A stretch of DNA of 64,000 nucleotides from an uncultured Pseudomonas sp. (GTDB lineage: Bacteria; Pseudomonadota; Gammaproteobacteria; Pseudomonadales; Pseudomonadaceae). The DNA is taken from contig NZ_CAMPHI010000009.1 of assembly GCF_946885955.1 (NCBI RefSeq), positions 75,974 to 139,973 of the forward strand, in the 5' to 3' direction. The notes beneath the pieces are model-generated. The model was given only the letters and a program-made list of their open reading frames with translations, was not told the DNA's origin and ran no database searches. The translations under genes were made by a program, and so were the position numbers. Of the stretch, positions 1 through 7,926 are shown piece by piece (position 1 is the stretch's first letter; each line of letters opens with the position of its first letter).

Positions 1-850
1 CGAATTTGCCGCTGCGCGGGCTGACCGCGCCGCTGAAGGCGCCCCGCACGTGACCGAACAGTTCGCTCTCCACCAGGGTGTCCGGCAAGGCGGCGCAGTT
101 GATGCTGATCAGCGGTCGCGTCGCCCGCGCCGAAGCGGCGTGGATGGCTTCGGCAACCAGTTCCTTGCCGACGCCGGTTTCGCCGCCGATCAGCACCGTC
201 AGCTCACTGTCGCCGAGCAGGGCGATCTCCCGCAGCAGATCCTTGTGGCCGGCGCTCTGGCCGATCAGTTCGCGCGGGCGATGGTGATCGGCGGCCTGCT
301 TGTAGACCTCGGCCAATTGGTGCTCGTCCTCGACGCGGCGCAGCAGGCTGTTGATCCGCTCGTTGGCCATTACGGTGGCCGCGGCCAGGCTGGCGAATGC
401 CTGCAAGGTGTTCAGGTCGACCTGGCCGTAGCGCGCCGGATCAAGCGAGTCGAGGGTCAGCAGGCCCCACAGCCGATCGTGCACGTAAAGCGGGCAGCCC
501 AGGCAGTCGTGGACCTCCAGATGACCGCGATGGCCCTCGACCAGACCATCATAGGGGTCGGGCAGCTCGCAGTCGGCGGCAAAGCGGCTCGGCCCGGCCT
601 GGGCCAGCAGCGCCTGCAACCGGGGGTGTTCGGCAATCCTGAAACGCCGGCCGAGGGTATCGGCGCTGAGGCCCTGCACGGACAGCGGCACCAGCACCTC
701 ACCGTCGAGCTTGAGCAGTGCCAGCGCATCGCAGGGCAACAGCTGGCGCAAGGCGTCGAGCAGGCGCCGGTAACGCTCGGCCTCCGGCAGCTCGCGGGAC
801 AGGTCGGCGACCAGGGGGATCAGGGCGCTGAGAAGCGGATTGGTTGTCAT
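1..850 (-). CDS. norR: NorR, nitric-oxide-responsive sigma-54 activator (3' end outside window)
   Basis: Reading from the complement of 850 gives a protein starting MTTNPLLSALIPLVADLS. An N-terminal GAF region spans roughly residues 20-160; in this family it carries the NO-sensing non-haem iron. A sigma-54 AAA+ domain follows, with Walker A GGETGVGKE near residue 223 and the sigma-54 contact loop near the window edge. That loop reads GAFSGA instead of the usual GAFTGA. The rest of the AAA+ domain and the HTH lie beyond position 1, so the gene is partial. It is divergent from the flavohaemoprotein gene, the standard NorR-target arrangement, and its start codon overlaps one NorR box, which suggests autoregulation (inference). 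Confidence 0.93.
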   Translation of the reverse strand, partial: MTTNPLLSALIPLVADLSRELPEAERYRRLLDALRQLLPCDALALLKLDGEVLVPLSVQGLSADTLGRRFRIAEHPRLQALLAQAGPSRFAADCELPDPYDGLVEGHRGHLEVHDCLGCPLYVHDRLWGLLTLDSLDPARYGQVDLNTLQAFASLAAATVMANERINSLLRRVEDEHQLAEVYKQAADHHRPRELIGQSAGHKDLLREIALLGDSELTVLIGGETGVGKELVAEAIHAASARATRPLISINCAALPDTLVESELFGHVRGAFSGAVSPRSGKF

Positions 851-900
851 AAGGACCACTCGCAGTCATCACGACTCTAGATACAACGAGTCATAACGAC
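846..900. promoter_or_regulatory. Three NorR binding boxes (GT-N7-AC)
   Basis: Three near-identical 11-mers fit the GT-N7-AC NorR core: GTCATAAGGAC at 846-856, GTCATCACGAC at 865-875 and GTCATAACGAC at 890-900. All begin GTCAT and end GAC. NorR enhancers in enterobacteria also have three such sites. The first overlaps the norR start codon (848-850). They lie about 45-95 bp upstream of the sigma-54 promoter at 942, suitable for looping activation. Confidence 0.88.
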
Positions 901-941
901 ACAGCAAAAAATAAGCAATTGAAATATAAGGAAATTAAATG

Positions 942-957
942 TGGCACGCGGTTTGTA
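942..957 (+). promoter_or_regulatory. Sigma-54 (-24/-12) promoter for fhp
   Basis: TGGCACGCGGTTTGTA matches the consensus TGGCACG-N4-TTGCA with exact spacing and one mismatch (T for C in the -12 element). It lies 42 bp downstream of the last NorR box and about 70 bp before the fhp start codon. Confidence 0.85.
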
Positions 958-1027
958 ATGCTCTCGATAGAGAAACTTACCACGCTTGCCACCGGCGAGC
1001 CGAATTCACCCTGAGGAATACCCGTTT

Positions 1028-2209
1028 ATGCTGACCACCGCGCAACGCGAATTGATCAAAGCCACCGTACCGCTGCTGGAAACCGGCGGCGAAGCCCTGA
1101 CCCGGCATTTCTACCAACTGATGTTCAGCGAGTACCCGCAGGTGCAACCGCTGTTCAACCAGGCCCACCAGGCCAGCGGCGATCAACAGCGCGCGCTGGC
1201 CAACGGGGTGTTGATGTACGCGCGCAATATCGACCGCCTGGAAGCGCTCGGCCCGCTGGTCGGGCAAATCGTCAGCAAACACGTGTCGCTGCAAATTCTT
1301 CCCGAGCACTACCCGATCGTAGGCAGCTGCCTGCTGCGGGCGATTCGCGAGGTGCTTGGCGCCGAGATCGCCACCGACGCGGTGATCGACGCCTGGGCCG
1401 CGGCCTATGGCCAACTGGCGCAGATCCTCATCGACGCCGAGGAAGGCGCCTACGCGGCGAACGCCGAGGCTTCGGGCGGCTGGCGCGGCGCGCGGGCGTT
1501 TCGCCTGCTGCGCAAGGTCGCGGAAAGCGAAGAAATCGTCTCCCTCTACCTGGCGCCGGTCGACGGTGCGGCATTGCTGGATTTCCAACCGGGCCAGTAC
1601 ATCGGCCTGCGCCTGGAGCTGGACGGCCAGGAAATGCGCCGCAACTACTCGCTGTCGGCACGCGGCAATGGCCGCGAGTACCGCATCAGCGTCAAGCGCG
1701 AAGCCGGCGGCAAAGTATCCAATTACCTGCACGACCATCTGCAGCCGGGCGATACCCTCGAGCTGTTCCCGCCGGCTGGCGACTTCGTCCTGCGCCCCTC
1801 GAACAAGCCCTTGGCGCTGATAACCGCCGGCGTCGGCATCACCCCAGCCCTGAGCATGCTCGAAGCGGCCCGCGACAGCGGCCGGCCGATTCATTTCATC
1901 CACTGCGCGCGGCATGCCGGCGTGCACGCGTTTCGCGACTGGCTGCAGAGCCAAGCCGAGCAATCGCCGCAGGTGCGCCATTATGTGTGCTACAGCGAAC
2001 CGCGCGCGGGTGACCTGGGCGATGCCGAAGGTTTCCTGACGCTCGAGCAGCTGGCCGAATGGCTGCCGCAGGAGCGCGACCTGGACGCCTATTTCCTGGG
2101 CCCCAAGCCGTTTATGAGCCAGGTGAAAAATCACCTGCGTCAACTCGGGGTACCTGAAAGCCAGAGCCACTATGAGTTCTTCGGCCCGGCCAGCGCCCTG
2201 GAAAACTGA
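1028..2209 (+). CDS. fhp: Flavohaemoprotein / nitric oxide dioxygenase (Fhp/Hmp)
   Basis: The 393-residue product converts NO, O2 and NAD(P)H to nitrate in the cytoplasm, the main aerobic NO detoxification route. The globin domain (1-140) keeps Tyr29, Gln53 and proximal His85 (SKHVSLQI), the same numbering as E. coli Hmp. The reductase part has the FAD motif RNYSLS near residue 207 and the nucleotide-binding ITAGVGITPALS near residue 265. I chose the ATG at 1028 over upstream in-frame codons because the family starts MLTTAQ and an AGGA precedes it. It is driven by the sigma-54 promoter and NorR boxes described separately. Confidence 0.96.
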   Translation: MLTTAQRELIKATVPLLETGGEALTRHFYQLMFSEYPQVQPLFNQAHQASGDQQRALANGVLMYARNIDRLEALGPLVGQIVSKHVSLQILPEHYPIVGSCLLRAIREVLGAEIATDAVIDAWAAAYGQLAQILIDAEEGAYAANAEASGGWRGARAFRLLRKVAESEEIVSLYLAPVDGAALLDFQPGQYIGLRLELDGQEMRRNYSLSARGNGREYRISVKREAGGKVSNYLHDHLQPGDTLELFPPAGDFVLRPSNKPLALITAGVGITPALSMLEAARDSGRPIHFIHCARHAGVHAFRDWLQSQAEQSPQVRHYVCYSEPRAGDLGDAEGFLTLEQLAEWLPQERDLDAYFLGPKPFMSQVKNHLRQLGVPESQSHYEFFGPASALEN

Positions 2210-2223
2210 GTCGACGGCTCGTT

Positions 2224-2302
2224 CGCATTGTGCACAAACCTCAATCCGATATAGCTTTATGCGACTTTTCCCGCTATTCGAATGAGCAAACCGCACAATG
2301 CG
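2224..2302. promoter_or_regulatory. Perfect 10-bp inverted repeat around the lysR start
   Basis: CGCATTGTGC at 2224-2233 is the exact reverse complement of GCACAATGCG at 2293-2302. The right arm contains the ATG of the LysR gene. It could be an operator pair for autoregulation or an mRNA stem that hides the start codon; neither is proven. Confidence 0.45.
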
Positions 2303-3209
2303 CCGAAAAATCCCCAGCACCGCGGCCCTGGTCGCGTTCGAGTCGGCGGCCCGTCATCAGAGCTTCACCAAGGCCGCCGAGGAACTGGCGCTGACCCAGA
2401 GCGCGATCTGCCGCCAGGTCGCCAGCCTTGAGGAATTTCTCAATGTCGAGCTGTTCCGCCGCTCGCGACGCGGGGTCAAACTCACCGATGCCGGGCAATC
2501 GTATGCCCGACGGGTCGCCAGCCAGCTGGATGCGGTGGAGCGCGACACCCTGGCGGTGATGGGCCAGCAGGGCGCGATGACCATCGAGCTAGCGGTGGTG
2601 CCGACCTTCGGCACCCAATGGCTGCTACCGCGCCTGAAGGATTTCCAGCGCCTGCACCCACAGATCACCGTCAACCTGACCAACCGCACCCGCCCCTTCC
2701 TGTTCGCCGATACGGCGTTCGATGCCGCGGTGTACTTCGGCGACGGCGACTGGTCGGGTACCAGCTCGCACCTGTTGATGCGCGAGAACCCGATGCCGGT
2801 GTGCAGCCCTGCGCTGCTCGCCGGGCAAGCGCAACTCAGCGCCGAACAGCTCGCCGAGTTGCCGTTGCTGCAACAGACCACCCGCCCCTACGCCTGGCGC
2901 CAGTGGTTCGGCGCCCGCGGCATGACGGCCGCCCGGGATATGAGCGGGCCACGCTATGAGCTGTTTTCCATGCTCGCCCAGGCCGCCATGCATGAAATGG
3001 GCGTGGCGCTGATCCCGCCCTTCCTGATTCAGCGCGAACTCGACGAGCGACGTTTGGTAATAGCCGCGCCCTATAGTTATCAGAGCGACAAGGCGTACTT
3101 TCTGATCATCCCCGAGCGCAAGGCGGAATCCGCCGCGCTGCTCGCGTTGCGCGACTGGCTGGTACGGGAAGCCAACCGCTACGCCGAGGCGCATGAACTC
3201 GACCAGTAA
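2298..3209 (+). CDS. LysR-family transcriptional regulator (GcvA-like)
   Basis: The 303-aa protein has an N-terminal winged HTH at residues 5-64 (AALVAFESAARHQSFTKAAE, then LTQSAICRQVASLE). A type-2 periplasmic-binding-like effector domain (about 90-295) follows, containing the GcvA-type stretch TFGTQWLLPRLKDF. The gene is 88 bp downstream of fhp on the same strand, with no clear terminator between them, so read-through from fhp is possible. No divergent target gene identifies its ligand. The start ATG lies in an inverted-repeat arm. Confidence 0.85.
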   Translation: MRRKIPSTAALVAFESAARHQSFTKAAEELALTQSAICRQVASLEEFLNVELFRRSRRGVKLTDAGQSYARRVASQLDAVERDTLAVMGQQGAMTIELAVVPTFGTQWLLPRLKDFQRLHPQITVNLTNRTRPFLFADTAFDAAVYFGDGDWSGTSSHLLMRENPMPVCSPALLAGQAQLSAEQLAELPLLQQTTRPYAWRQWFGARGMTAARDMSGPRYELFSMLAQAAMHEMGVALIPPFLIQRELDERRLVIAAPYSYQSDKAYFLIIPERKAESAALLALRDWLVREANRYAEAHELDQ

Positions 3210-3666
3210 GTTGTGGAGATCGGCCGCGTCGGCCTGAAAACGCAAGCCCGCCAAAAAGCTGACCTGGTAGTCAACATATGCAGACGCTACACTGGCGCGC
3301 TTCATCGGACGCGTCACGCCGGCCGCCCCAGCGACGATGTCGCACCCAGAACAGCGGGCATCGGCCTGATGAACCATTATTCATGGCAAGGATCAGATTT
3401 GCCGGGATTAAACCCAGCTATTTATCCTCGCGGCCTTGTTCAGAAGGCTTTGCATGGCAACTTCAGCCCTACCAAGTCAGCGAATGACCTGTAGTTCGCC
3501 GCAGGTTTTACTCCATAACGCCTTGATGGTCTTAAGTATCACCTGCAAAATGCCGCGCCCCGCCGTTATCCGAGCATTTGTTCGAGCGGGTTTGTGCTGA
3601 TCCCCCTTCGCCGGCGTGCCAACGTAGTGTGCCGGTTCACTAAAAAGATCACGCAGGAGAATAGAA
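3210..3666. other. Intergenic region upstream of pntAA
   Basis: This 457-bp stretch has no convincing gene; the short frames across it lack similarity to anything I recognise. It must hold the pnt promoter. The pntAA start is preceded by GCAGGAGAATAGAA, a good ribosome binding site. I could not choose a -35/-10 pair with confidence. Confidence 0.5.
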
Positions 3667-4791
3667 GTGCACATCGGTGTTCCTCTCGAGACCCAAGCAG
3701 GTGAGACGCGCGTAGCCGCGACGCCTGAAACCGTCAAAAAGCTGATTGGCCAAGGCCATCAGATCACCATTCAAAGCGGTGCCGGCATTAGCGCGAGCAT
3801 TCCGGACAGCGCCTATGAAGCGGCAGGCGCGAAGATCGGCAGCGAAGCCGAAGCCTTCGCCGCCGATCTGGTGCTGAAGGTCGTCGCCCCAAGCGATGCT
3901 GAATTGGGCCAGATGAAAACCGGCGCAGTACTGGTCGGCATGCTCAACCCGTTCAGCAACGAAACCATCGCGCGGATGAACGCCCGCGGCATTACCGCCT
4001 TCGCCCTGGAGGCCGCGCCGCGCACCTCCCGCGCGCAGAGCCTGGACGTGCTGTCGTCGCAAGCCAACATCGCCGGCTACAAGTCCGTGCTGCTGGCCGC
4101 GCACCACTACCCGCGCTTCATGCCGATGCTGATGACCGCCGCCGGTACCGTGAAGGCCGCGCGCATCCTGATCCTCGGTGCTGGCGTCGCCGGCCTGCAG
4201 GCCATCGCCACGGCCAAGCGCCTGGGTGCGGTGATCGAGGCCTCGGACGTGCGTCCGGCGGTGAAGGAGCAGATCGAGTCGCTCGGCGCCAAGTTCGTCG
4301 ACGTGCCGTTCGAGACCGACGAGGAACGCGAATGCGCCGAAGGCGTGGGCGGCTATGCCCGGCCGATGCCGGCTTCGTGGATGGAGCGCCAGGCCAAGGC
4401 GGTGCACGAACGCGCCAAGCAGGCCGATATCGTCATCACCACCGCGCTGATCCCGGGCCGCAAGGCGCCGACCCTGCTGCATGAAGCGACCGTCGCCGAG
4501 ATGAAACCCGGCTCGGTGGTCATCGACCTGGCCGCGGCGCAAGGCGGCAACTGCCCGCTGACCGTCGCCGAGCAAGTGATTGTCAGCAGCAACGGCGTGA
4601 CCATCGTCGGCCACAGCAACCTGGCGGCCATGGTGCCGGCGGACGCTTCGGCGCTGTACGCGCGCAACCTGCTGGACTTCCTCAAGCTGGTCATCGACGG
4701 CGAAGGCAAGTTCCACCTCAACCTCGAAGACGACATCGTCAAAGCGTGCCTGATGTGCCGCGATGGCCAAGTCGTCCGTAGCAACGGCTAA
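3667..4791 (+). CDS. pntAA: NAD(P) transhydrogenase subunit alpha part 1 (PntAA)
   Basis: The 374-aa protein is the NAD(H)-binding domain I of the proton-translocating transhydrogenase, which moves hydride from NADH to NADP+ using the proton gradient. Its start [17 protein letters not shown] is typical of the alanine dehydrogenase/PntA family, and a Rossmann loop [20 protein letters not shown] lies near residue 170. The start codon is GTG after an AGGAG site. Length fits the split-alpha form, in which membrane domain II is a separate gene; here that gene follows after 13 bp. Confidence 0.96.
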   Translation: MHIGVPLETQAGETRVAATPETVKKLIGQGHQITIQSGAGISASIPDSAYEAAGAKIGSEAEAFAADLVLKVVAPSDAELGQMKTGAVLVGMLNPFSNETIARMNARGITAFALEAAPRTSRAQSLDVLSSQANIAGYKSVLLAAHHYPRFMPMLMTAAGTVKAARILILGAGVAGLQAIATAKRLGAVIEASDVRPAVKEQIESLGAKFVDVPFETDEERECAEGVGGYARPMPASWMERQAKAVHERAKQADIVITTALIPGRKAPTLLHEATVAEMKPGSVVIDLAAAQGGNCPLTVAEQVIVSSNGVTIVGHSNLAAMVPADASALYARNLLDFLKLVIDGEGKFHLNLEDDIVKACLMCRDGQVVRSNG

Positions 4792-4804
4792 GGGGAGAAC
4801 AACC

Positions 4805-5122
4805 ATGGATATGATTTCCGACGGCATCTACAACCTGATCATCTTCGTGCTGGCGATCTATGTCGGCTACCACGTGGTCTGGAACGTCACCCCGGCCCTG
4901 CACACCCCGCTGATGGCCGTGACCAACGCGATTTCCGCGATCGTCATCGTCGGCGCCATGCTGGCCGCCGCGCTGACCGTCACCCCGCTGGGCAAGTTCA
5001 TGGGCACCGCCGCCGTGGCACTGGCCGCGGTCAACGTGTTCGGTGGCTTCCTGGTGACCCGGCGCATGCTGGAAATGTTCAAGAAGAAAGCGCCGAAAGC
5101 CGCTGCAGTGGAGAAGCACTGA
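4805..5122 (+). CDS. pntAB: NAD(P) transhydrogenase subunit alpha part 2 (PntAB)
   Basis: The 105-aa membrane protein is part of domain II, which carries the proton channel. Three or four hydrophobic segments are visible ([17 protein letters not shown], then [18 protein letters not shown] and [16 protein letters not shown]), ending in a basic tail. The ATG at 4805 follows GGGGAGAACAACC; an upstream in-frame ATG at 4763 lies inside pntAA and was rejected. pntB begins two bases after its stop. Confidence 0.95.
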   Translation: MDMISDGIYNLIIFVLAIYVGYHVVWNVTPALHTPLMAVTNAISAIVIVGAMLAAALTVTPLGKFMGTAAVALAAVNVFGGFLVTRRMLEMFKKKAPKAAAVEKH

Positions 5123-5124
5123 CC

Positions 5125-6561
5125 ATGAGTATGAATCTGATCACTGTTCTCTACCTCGTCGCCTCGATCTGCTTTATCCAGGCGCTCAAGGGCCTGTCGC
5201 ACCCGACCACGTCGCGGCGCGGCAACCTGTTCGGCATGCTCGGCATGGGCCTGGCGATCGCCACCACCGTCGGCCTGATCTACAAGCTGGGCGCGGACCT
5301 CGCAACTCAAGGCATCGGCTACGTGATCGTCGGCCTGCTGATCGGCGGCACCGCCGGTTCGATCATGGCCAAGCGCGTGGAAATGACCAAGATGCCCGAA
5401 CTGGTCGCCTTCATGCACAGCATGATCGGCCTGGCCGCGGTCTTCATCGCCATCGCCGCGGTCGTCGAACCGCAATCGCTGGGCATAGTCGCGGCGCTGG
5501 GCGATGCGATTCCGGCCGGTAACCGCCTGGAACTGTTCCTCGGCGCGGCCATCGGTGCGATCACCTTCTCCGGTTCGGTAATCGCCTTCGGCAAGCTCTC
5601 GGGCAAGTACAAGTTCCGCCTGTTCCAGGGCGCACCGGTACAGTTCAAGGGCCAGCACCTGTTCAACCTGGCGGTTGGCCTGGCCATCGTCGGCCTGGGC
5701 CTGGTGTTCGTCTTCACCGGCAACCTGCAAGCCTTCGCCGTGATGCTGGCGCTGGCCTTCGTCATCGGCGTGCTGATCATCATCCCGATCGGCGGCGCGG
5801 ACATGCCGGTGGTGGTGTCGATGCTCAACAGCTACTCGGGTTGGGCGGCCGCCGGTATCGGTTTCTCGCTGAACAACTCGATGCTGATCATCGCCGGCTC
5901 CCTGGTCGGCTCGAGCGGTGCAATCCTCTCCTACATCATGTGCAAGGCGATGAACCGTTCGTTCTTCAACGTGATCCTCGGTGGTTTCGGTGGCGCGGCT
6001 GAAGAAGCGGGTCCAGCGGGCGCCAAAGAGGCTCGCCCGGTCAAGTCCGGTTCGAGCGACGACGCGGCCTTCCTGCTGACCAACGCCGACACCGTGATCA
6101 TCGTTCCGGGCTACGGCCTGGCGGTAGCCCGCGCCCAGCACGCGCTGATGGAACTGGCGGAGAAGCTGACCCATCGCGGCGTGACCGTGAAGTACGCGAT
6201 CCACCCCGTGGCCGGGCGTATGCCGGGCCATATGAACGTACTGCTGGCCGAGGCCGAGGTGCCTTACGAGCAGGTGTTCGAGATGGAGGACATCAACTCC
6301 GAGTTCGGCCAGGCCGACGTGGTGCTGGTGCTCGGCGCCAACGACGTGGTCAACCCGGCGGCGAAGAACGATCCGAAGTCACCGATCGCCGGCATGCCGA
6401 TTCTCGAGGCCTACAAAGCCAAGACCGTGATCGTCAACAAGCGCTCGATGGCCAGCGGCTACGCCGGCCTGGACAACGAACTGTTCTACCTCGACAAGAC
6501 CATGATGGTCTTCGGCGACGCCAAAAAGGTCATCGAAGATATGGTCAAAGCAGTCGAATAA
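5125..6561 (+). CDS. pntB: NAD(P) transhydrogenase subunit beta (PntB)
   Basis: The 478-aa protein combines several membrane helices (residues 1-270, domain II) with the soluble NADP(H)-binding domain III at the C-terminus. Diagnostic domain III stretches are IIVPGYGLAVARAQHAL near residue 330, HPVAGRMPGHMNVLLAEA near 362 and VLGANDVVNPAA near 400. It completes the pntAA-pntAB-pntB operon, and a strong intrinsic terminator lies 18 bp downstream. Confidence 0.97.
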   Translation: MSMNLITVLYLVASICFIQALKGLSHPTTSRRGNLFGMLGMGLAIATTVGLIYKLGADLATQGIGYVIVGLLIGGTAGSIMAKRVEMTKMPELVAFMHSMIGLAAVFIAIAAVVEPQSLGIVAALGDAIPAGNRLELFLGAAIGAITFSGSVIAFGKLSGKYKFRLFQGAPVQFKGQHLFNLAVGLAIVGLGLVFVFTGNLQAFAVMLALAFVIGVLIIIPIGGADMPVVVSMLNSYSGWAAAGIGFSLNNSMLIIAGSLVGSSGAILSYIMCKAMNRSFFNVILGGFGGAAEEAGPAGAKEARPVKSGSSDDAAFLLTNADTVIIVPGYGLAVARAQHALMELAEKLTHRGVTVKYAIHPVAGRMPGHMNVLLAEAEVPYEQVFEMEDINSEFGQADVVLVLGANDVVNPAAKNDPKSPIAGMPILEAYKAKTVIVNKRSMASGYAGLDNELFYLDKTMMVFGDAKKVIEDMVKAVE

Positions 6562-6579
6562 AGCAGACCGCCAGACAAG

Positions 6580-6607
6580 AAACCCGGCCAGCGTGCCGGG
6601 TTTTTTT
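6580..6607 (+). terminator. Intrinsic terminator of the pnt operon
   Basis: AAACCCGGC (6580-6588) pairs with GCCGGGTTT (6595-6603) across a six-base loop and runs into a T tract. Confidence 0.92.
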
Positions 6608-6633
6608 GTGCCCTGCTAACTCGGCCGTCGCCA

Positions 6634-6836
6634 GTACAGTTCGCCCGAATCGGGCAAAAATATCGTCTAAAAACTGTAATACAGGTCAGGACTGCAAACA
6701 GTTCAATTCCAAACTGTACCTATAGAAAAACACTGCATAACACGTTCTTAAGCAGTGAAATATCTGGCAATCACAAACAACCCATATTATTTAACTTATT
6801 AGCCGTACAGTTAGGTTAAAAACAGACAAAACAGTT
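6634..6836. promoter_or_regulatory. Cluster of GTACAGTT / AACTGTAC motifs in an AT-rich gap
   Basis: The 8-mer GTACAGTT occurs at 6634-6641 and 6805-6812, and its reverse complement AACTGTAC at 6712-6719. Shorter cores occur at 6672-6678 (AACTGTA), 6698-6703 (ACAGTT) and 6831-6836 (ACAGTT). A separate inverted repeat, CACTGC 6731-6736 with GCAGTG 6752-6757, sits inside the cluster. The density suggests operators for a regulator of the DUF1127 gene at 6964; the regulator is unknown. Confidence 0.5.
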
Positions 6837-6938
6837 ACAAAGCAACCTATCTAATAGGCCAGCAATATTCTTCATCTGTGACTATTGATCCGCTGATCGC
6901 CCCTGGATAATTAACCCCAAGCAAAACACTCTCTAACC

Positions 6939-6951
6939 CCGCCATAAGCGG
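6939..6951 (+). promoter_or_regulatory. Small hairpin just before the DUF1127 ribosome binding site
   Basis: CCGC (6939-6942) and GCGG (6948-6951) frame a five-base loop directly followed by the AAGGA site. A longer hairpin occupies the same place in the other two DUF1127 leaders of this window. Confidence 0.4.
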
Positions 6952-6963
6952 AAGGATGTCACC

Positions 6964-7179
6964 ATGGAACGTACCCTCAGTTCCGAGCTGTATCTCGAAT
7001 CCAATACTTTCAATTCCAGCGCCGCCCTGCCGTTGCGCATGGCCGCCACTCTGCTGCAATGGCAGCGTCGTTTGGTCAGCCGCCGTCAGCTGGCGCGCCT
7101 GGATGCCCGCCTGCTGGCAGACGCCGGCATCAGCGAAGCCCAGCGTCATGCAGAGCTGAGCAAGCCGTTCTGGCGTTAA
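6964..7179 (+). CDS. DUF1127 small arginine-rich protein (copy 1)
   Basis: The 71-aa product ends with the DUF1127/YjiS signature: LARLDARLLADAGISEAQ and a C-terminal KPFWR. The family is small and basic; some members bind RNA or affect phosphate/carbon metabolism, but the role here is unknown. The start is fixed by GAAGGATGTCACC before ATG. It is paralogous to the intact gene at 28806 and the broken one at 7588. A MITE-like element lies between its stop codon and its probable terminator. Confidence 0.85.
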   Translation: MERTLSSELYLESNTFNSSAALPLRMAATLLQWQRRLVSRRQLARLDARLLADAGISEAQRHAELSKPFWR

Positions 7180-7192
7180 GTGTCAGCGCCAG

Positions 7193-7345
7193 CAAGCCGT
7201 TGAAAAACGTAGCCGAGGCAGGCAAAACAAGGCAAAAACGGCCGAGAAAGCGGAGTTTACTGGTGTAAATGAGCATTTCGAGACGCCGAGTCCCGGGTCG
7301 TTTTTAACGCAGTATTGCCAACGCAGGTAGTTTTTCAGCGGCTTG
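7193..7345. mobile_element. MITE-like element, copy 1 (153 bp)
   Basis: The ends CAAGCCGTTGAAAAAC (7193 onward) and GTTTTTCAGCGGCTTG (to 7345) are inverted repeats with one mismatch in 16. The interior contains GGCAAAACAAGGCAAAAACGG and, near its middle, GTAAATGAGCATT, which is also in the copies at 21584 and 58205. No protein is encoded, consistent with a non-autonomous element. Confidence 0.7.
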
Positions 7346-7362
7346 TTAATGCGCTTGACCAG

Positions 7363-7398
7363 AAACCCGCCCACACCTCAGGTGTCGGCGGGTTTTTC
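7363..7398 (+). terminator. Intrinsic terminator downstream of DUF1127 copy 1
   Basis: AAACCCGCC (7363-7371) pairs with GGCGGGTTT (7387-7395). The loop itself contains an ACACCT/AGGTGT stem, so the hairpin is long. A T run follows. Confidence 0.85.
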
Positions 7399-7447
7399 TA
7401 TTATTGGGCGGCGCATTGCCCCTGATACCCACGAAACAAAAGCGTGG

Positions 7448-7819
7448 CTTGCAAGCAGAACAGTTTGCTGAAAAGCGAATCTGCACCCATACAAATCTAT
7501 ATTGCTGTGGCTACAACACAGCCTGTAGGCACGCGATCATGGCTCCCCATACCCCACACCCGCAAAAATGCGGGAAGGTTAGCCGCCATGGAACGCAGCC
7601 TCAGCACCGGCCTACCCACCCTCACCCCAACTCATCGGCAGGGCCTATAGCCGCCTGCTGGCGTCCCTGCAGCTCTGGGGGGGCGGAATATCCGTAGCCG
7701 CCGACAGTTGGCCAAGCTCGACGCACGCCTGCTCAGCGATGCCGGCATCAGCGAAAGTGATCGCCTTGCCGAACATAGCCCCTTCCAGCAAGGAAATGCC
7801 GAACGCCTCCGACATTGAG
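7448..7819 (+). pseudogene. Broken DUF1127 gene (copy 2) fused to a wbpZ fragment
   Basis: This stretch parallels 28662-29012. The leader is identical to the intact locus over 74 bases (7529-7602 equals 28747-28820), and the ATG at 7588 begins MERSLSTGLP. The frame is lost after about 20 codons. The DUF1127 core is still readable in another frame up to about 7765 (QLAKLDARLLSDAGISESDR). The sequence then jumps to the complement of the wbpZ glycosyltransferase gene: 7766-7812 matches 29337-29383, encoding SEAFGISLLEGAMFGKA on the minus strand. The junction lies in ATCGCC, which both parents share. The result is a duplicated and internally deleted remnant. Confidence 0.75.
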
Positions 7820-7926
7820 GATATGATTAAAGCGATGGAGTAACCGCAGGTCGTTGAGCAATAGCTGATCACTGCCCCATAAAACCTGGCTGCCGTGAGG
7901 TTCTTGTCTCTCTTGGGAAAGTATTA
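7820..7926. other. Unassigned spacer between the pseudogene and the IS element
   Basis: About 107 bases without a recognisable gene. The minus-strand frame continues in phase from the wbpZ fragment but shows no family I can name. It is probably debris of another rearrangement. Confidence 0.3.

Noticed and set aside
977..2320. 447-aa minus-strand open frame opposite fhp
   Set aside because: It is antisense to a certain gene (fhp) and has no family motifs; high-GC codon bias opens such frames.
3649..6231. Two long minus-strand frames (392 and 454 aa) opposite the pnt operon
   Set aside because: Histidine/glutamine/arginine-rich shadow translations of pntAA and pntB with no signature.
7588..7650. 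A separate 20-aa small protein at the broken DUF1127 start
   Set aside because: It is the truncated beginning of a frameshifted copy, not an independent gene.
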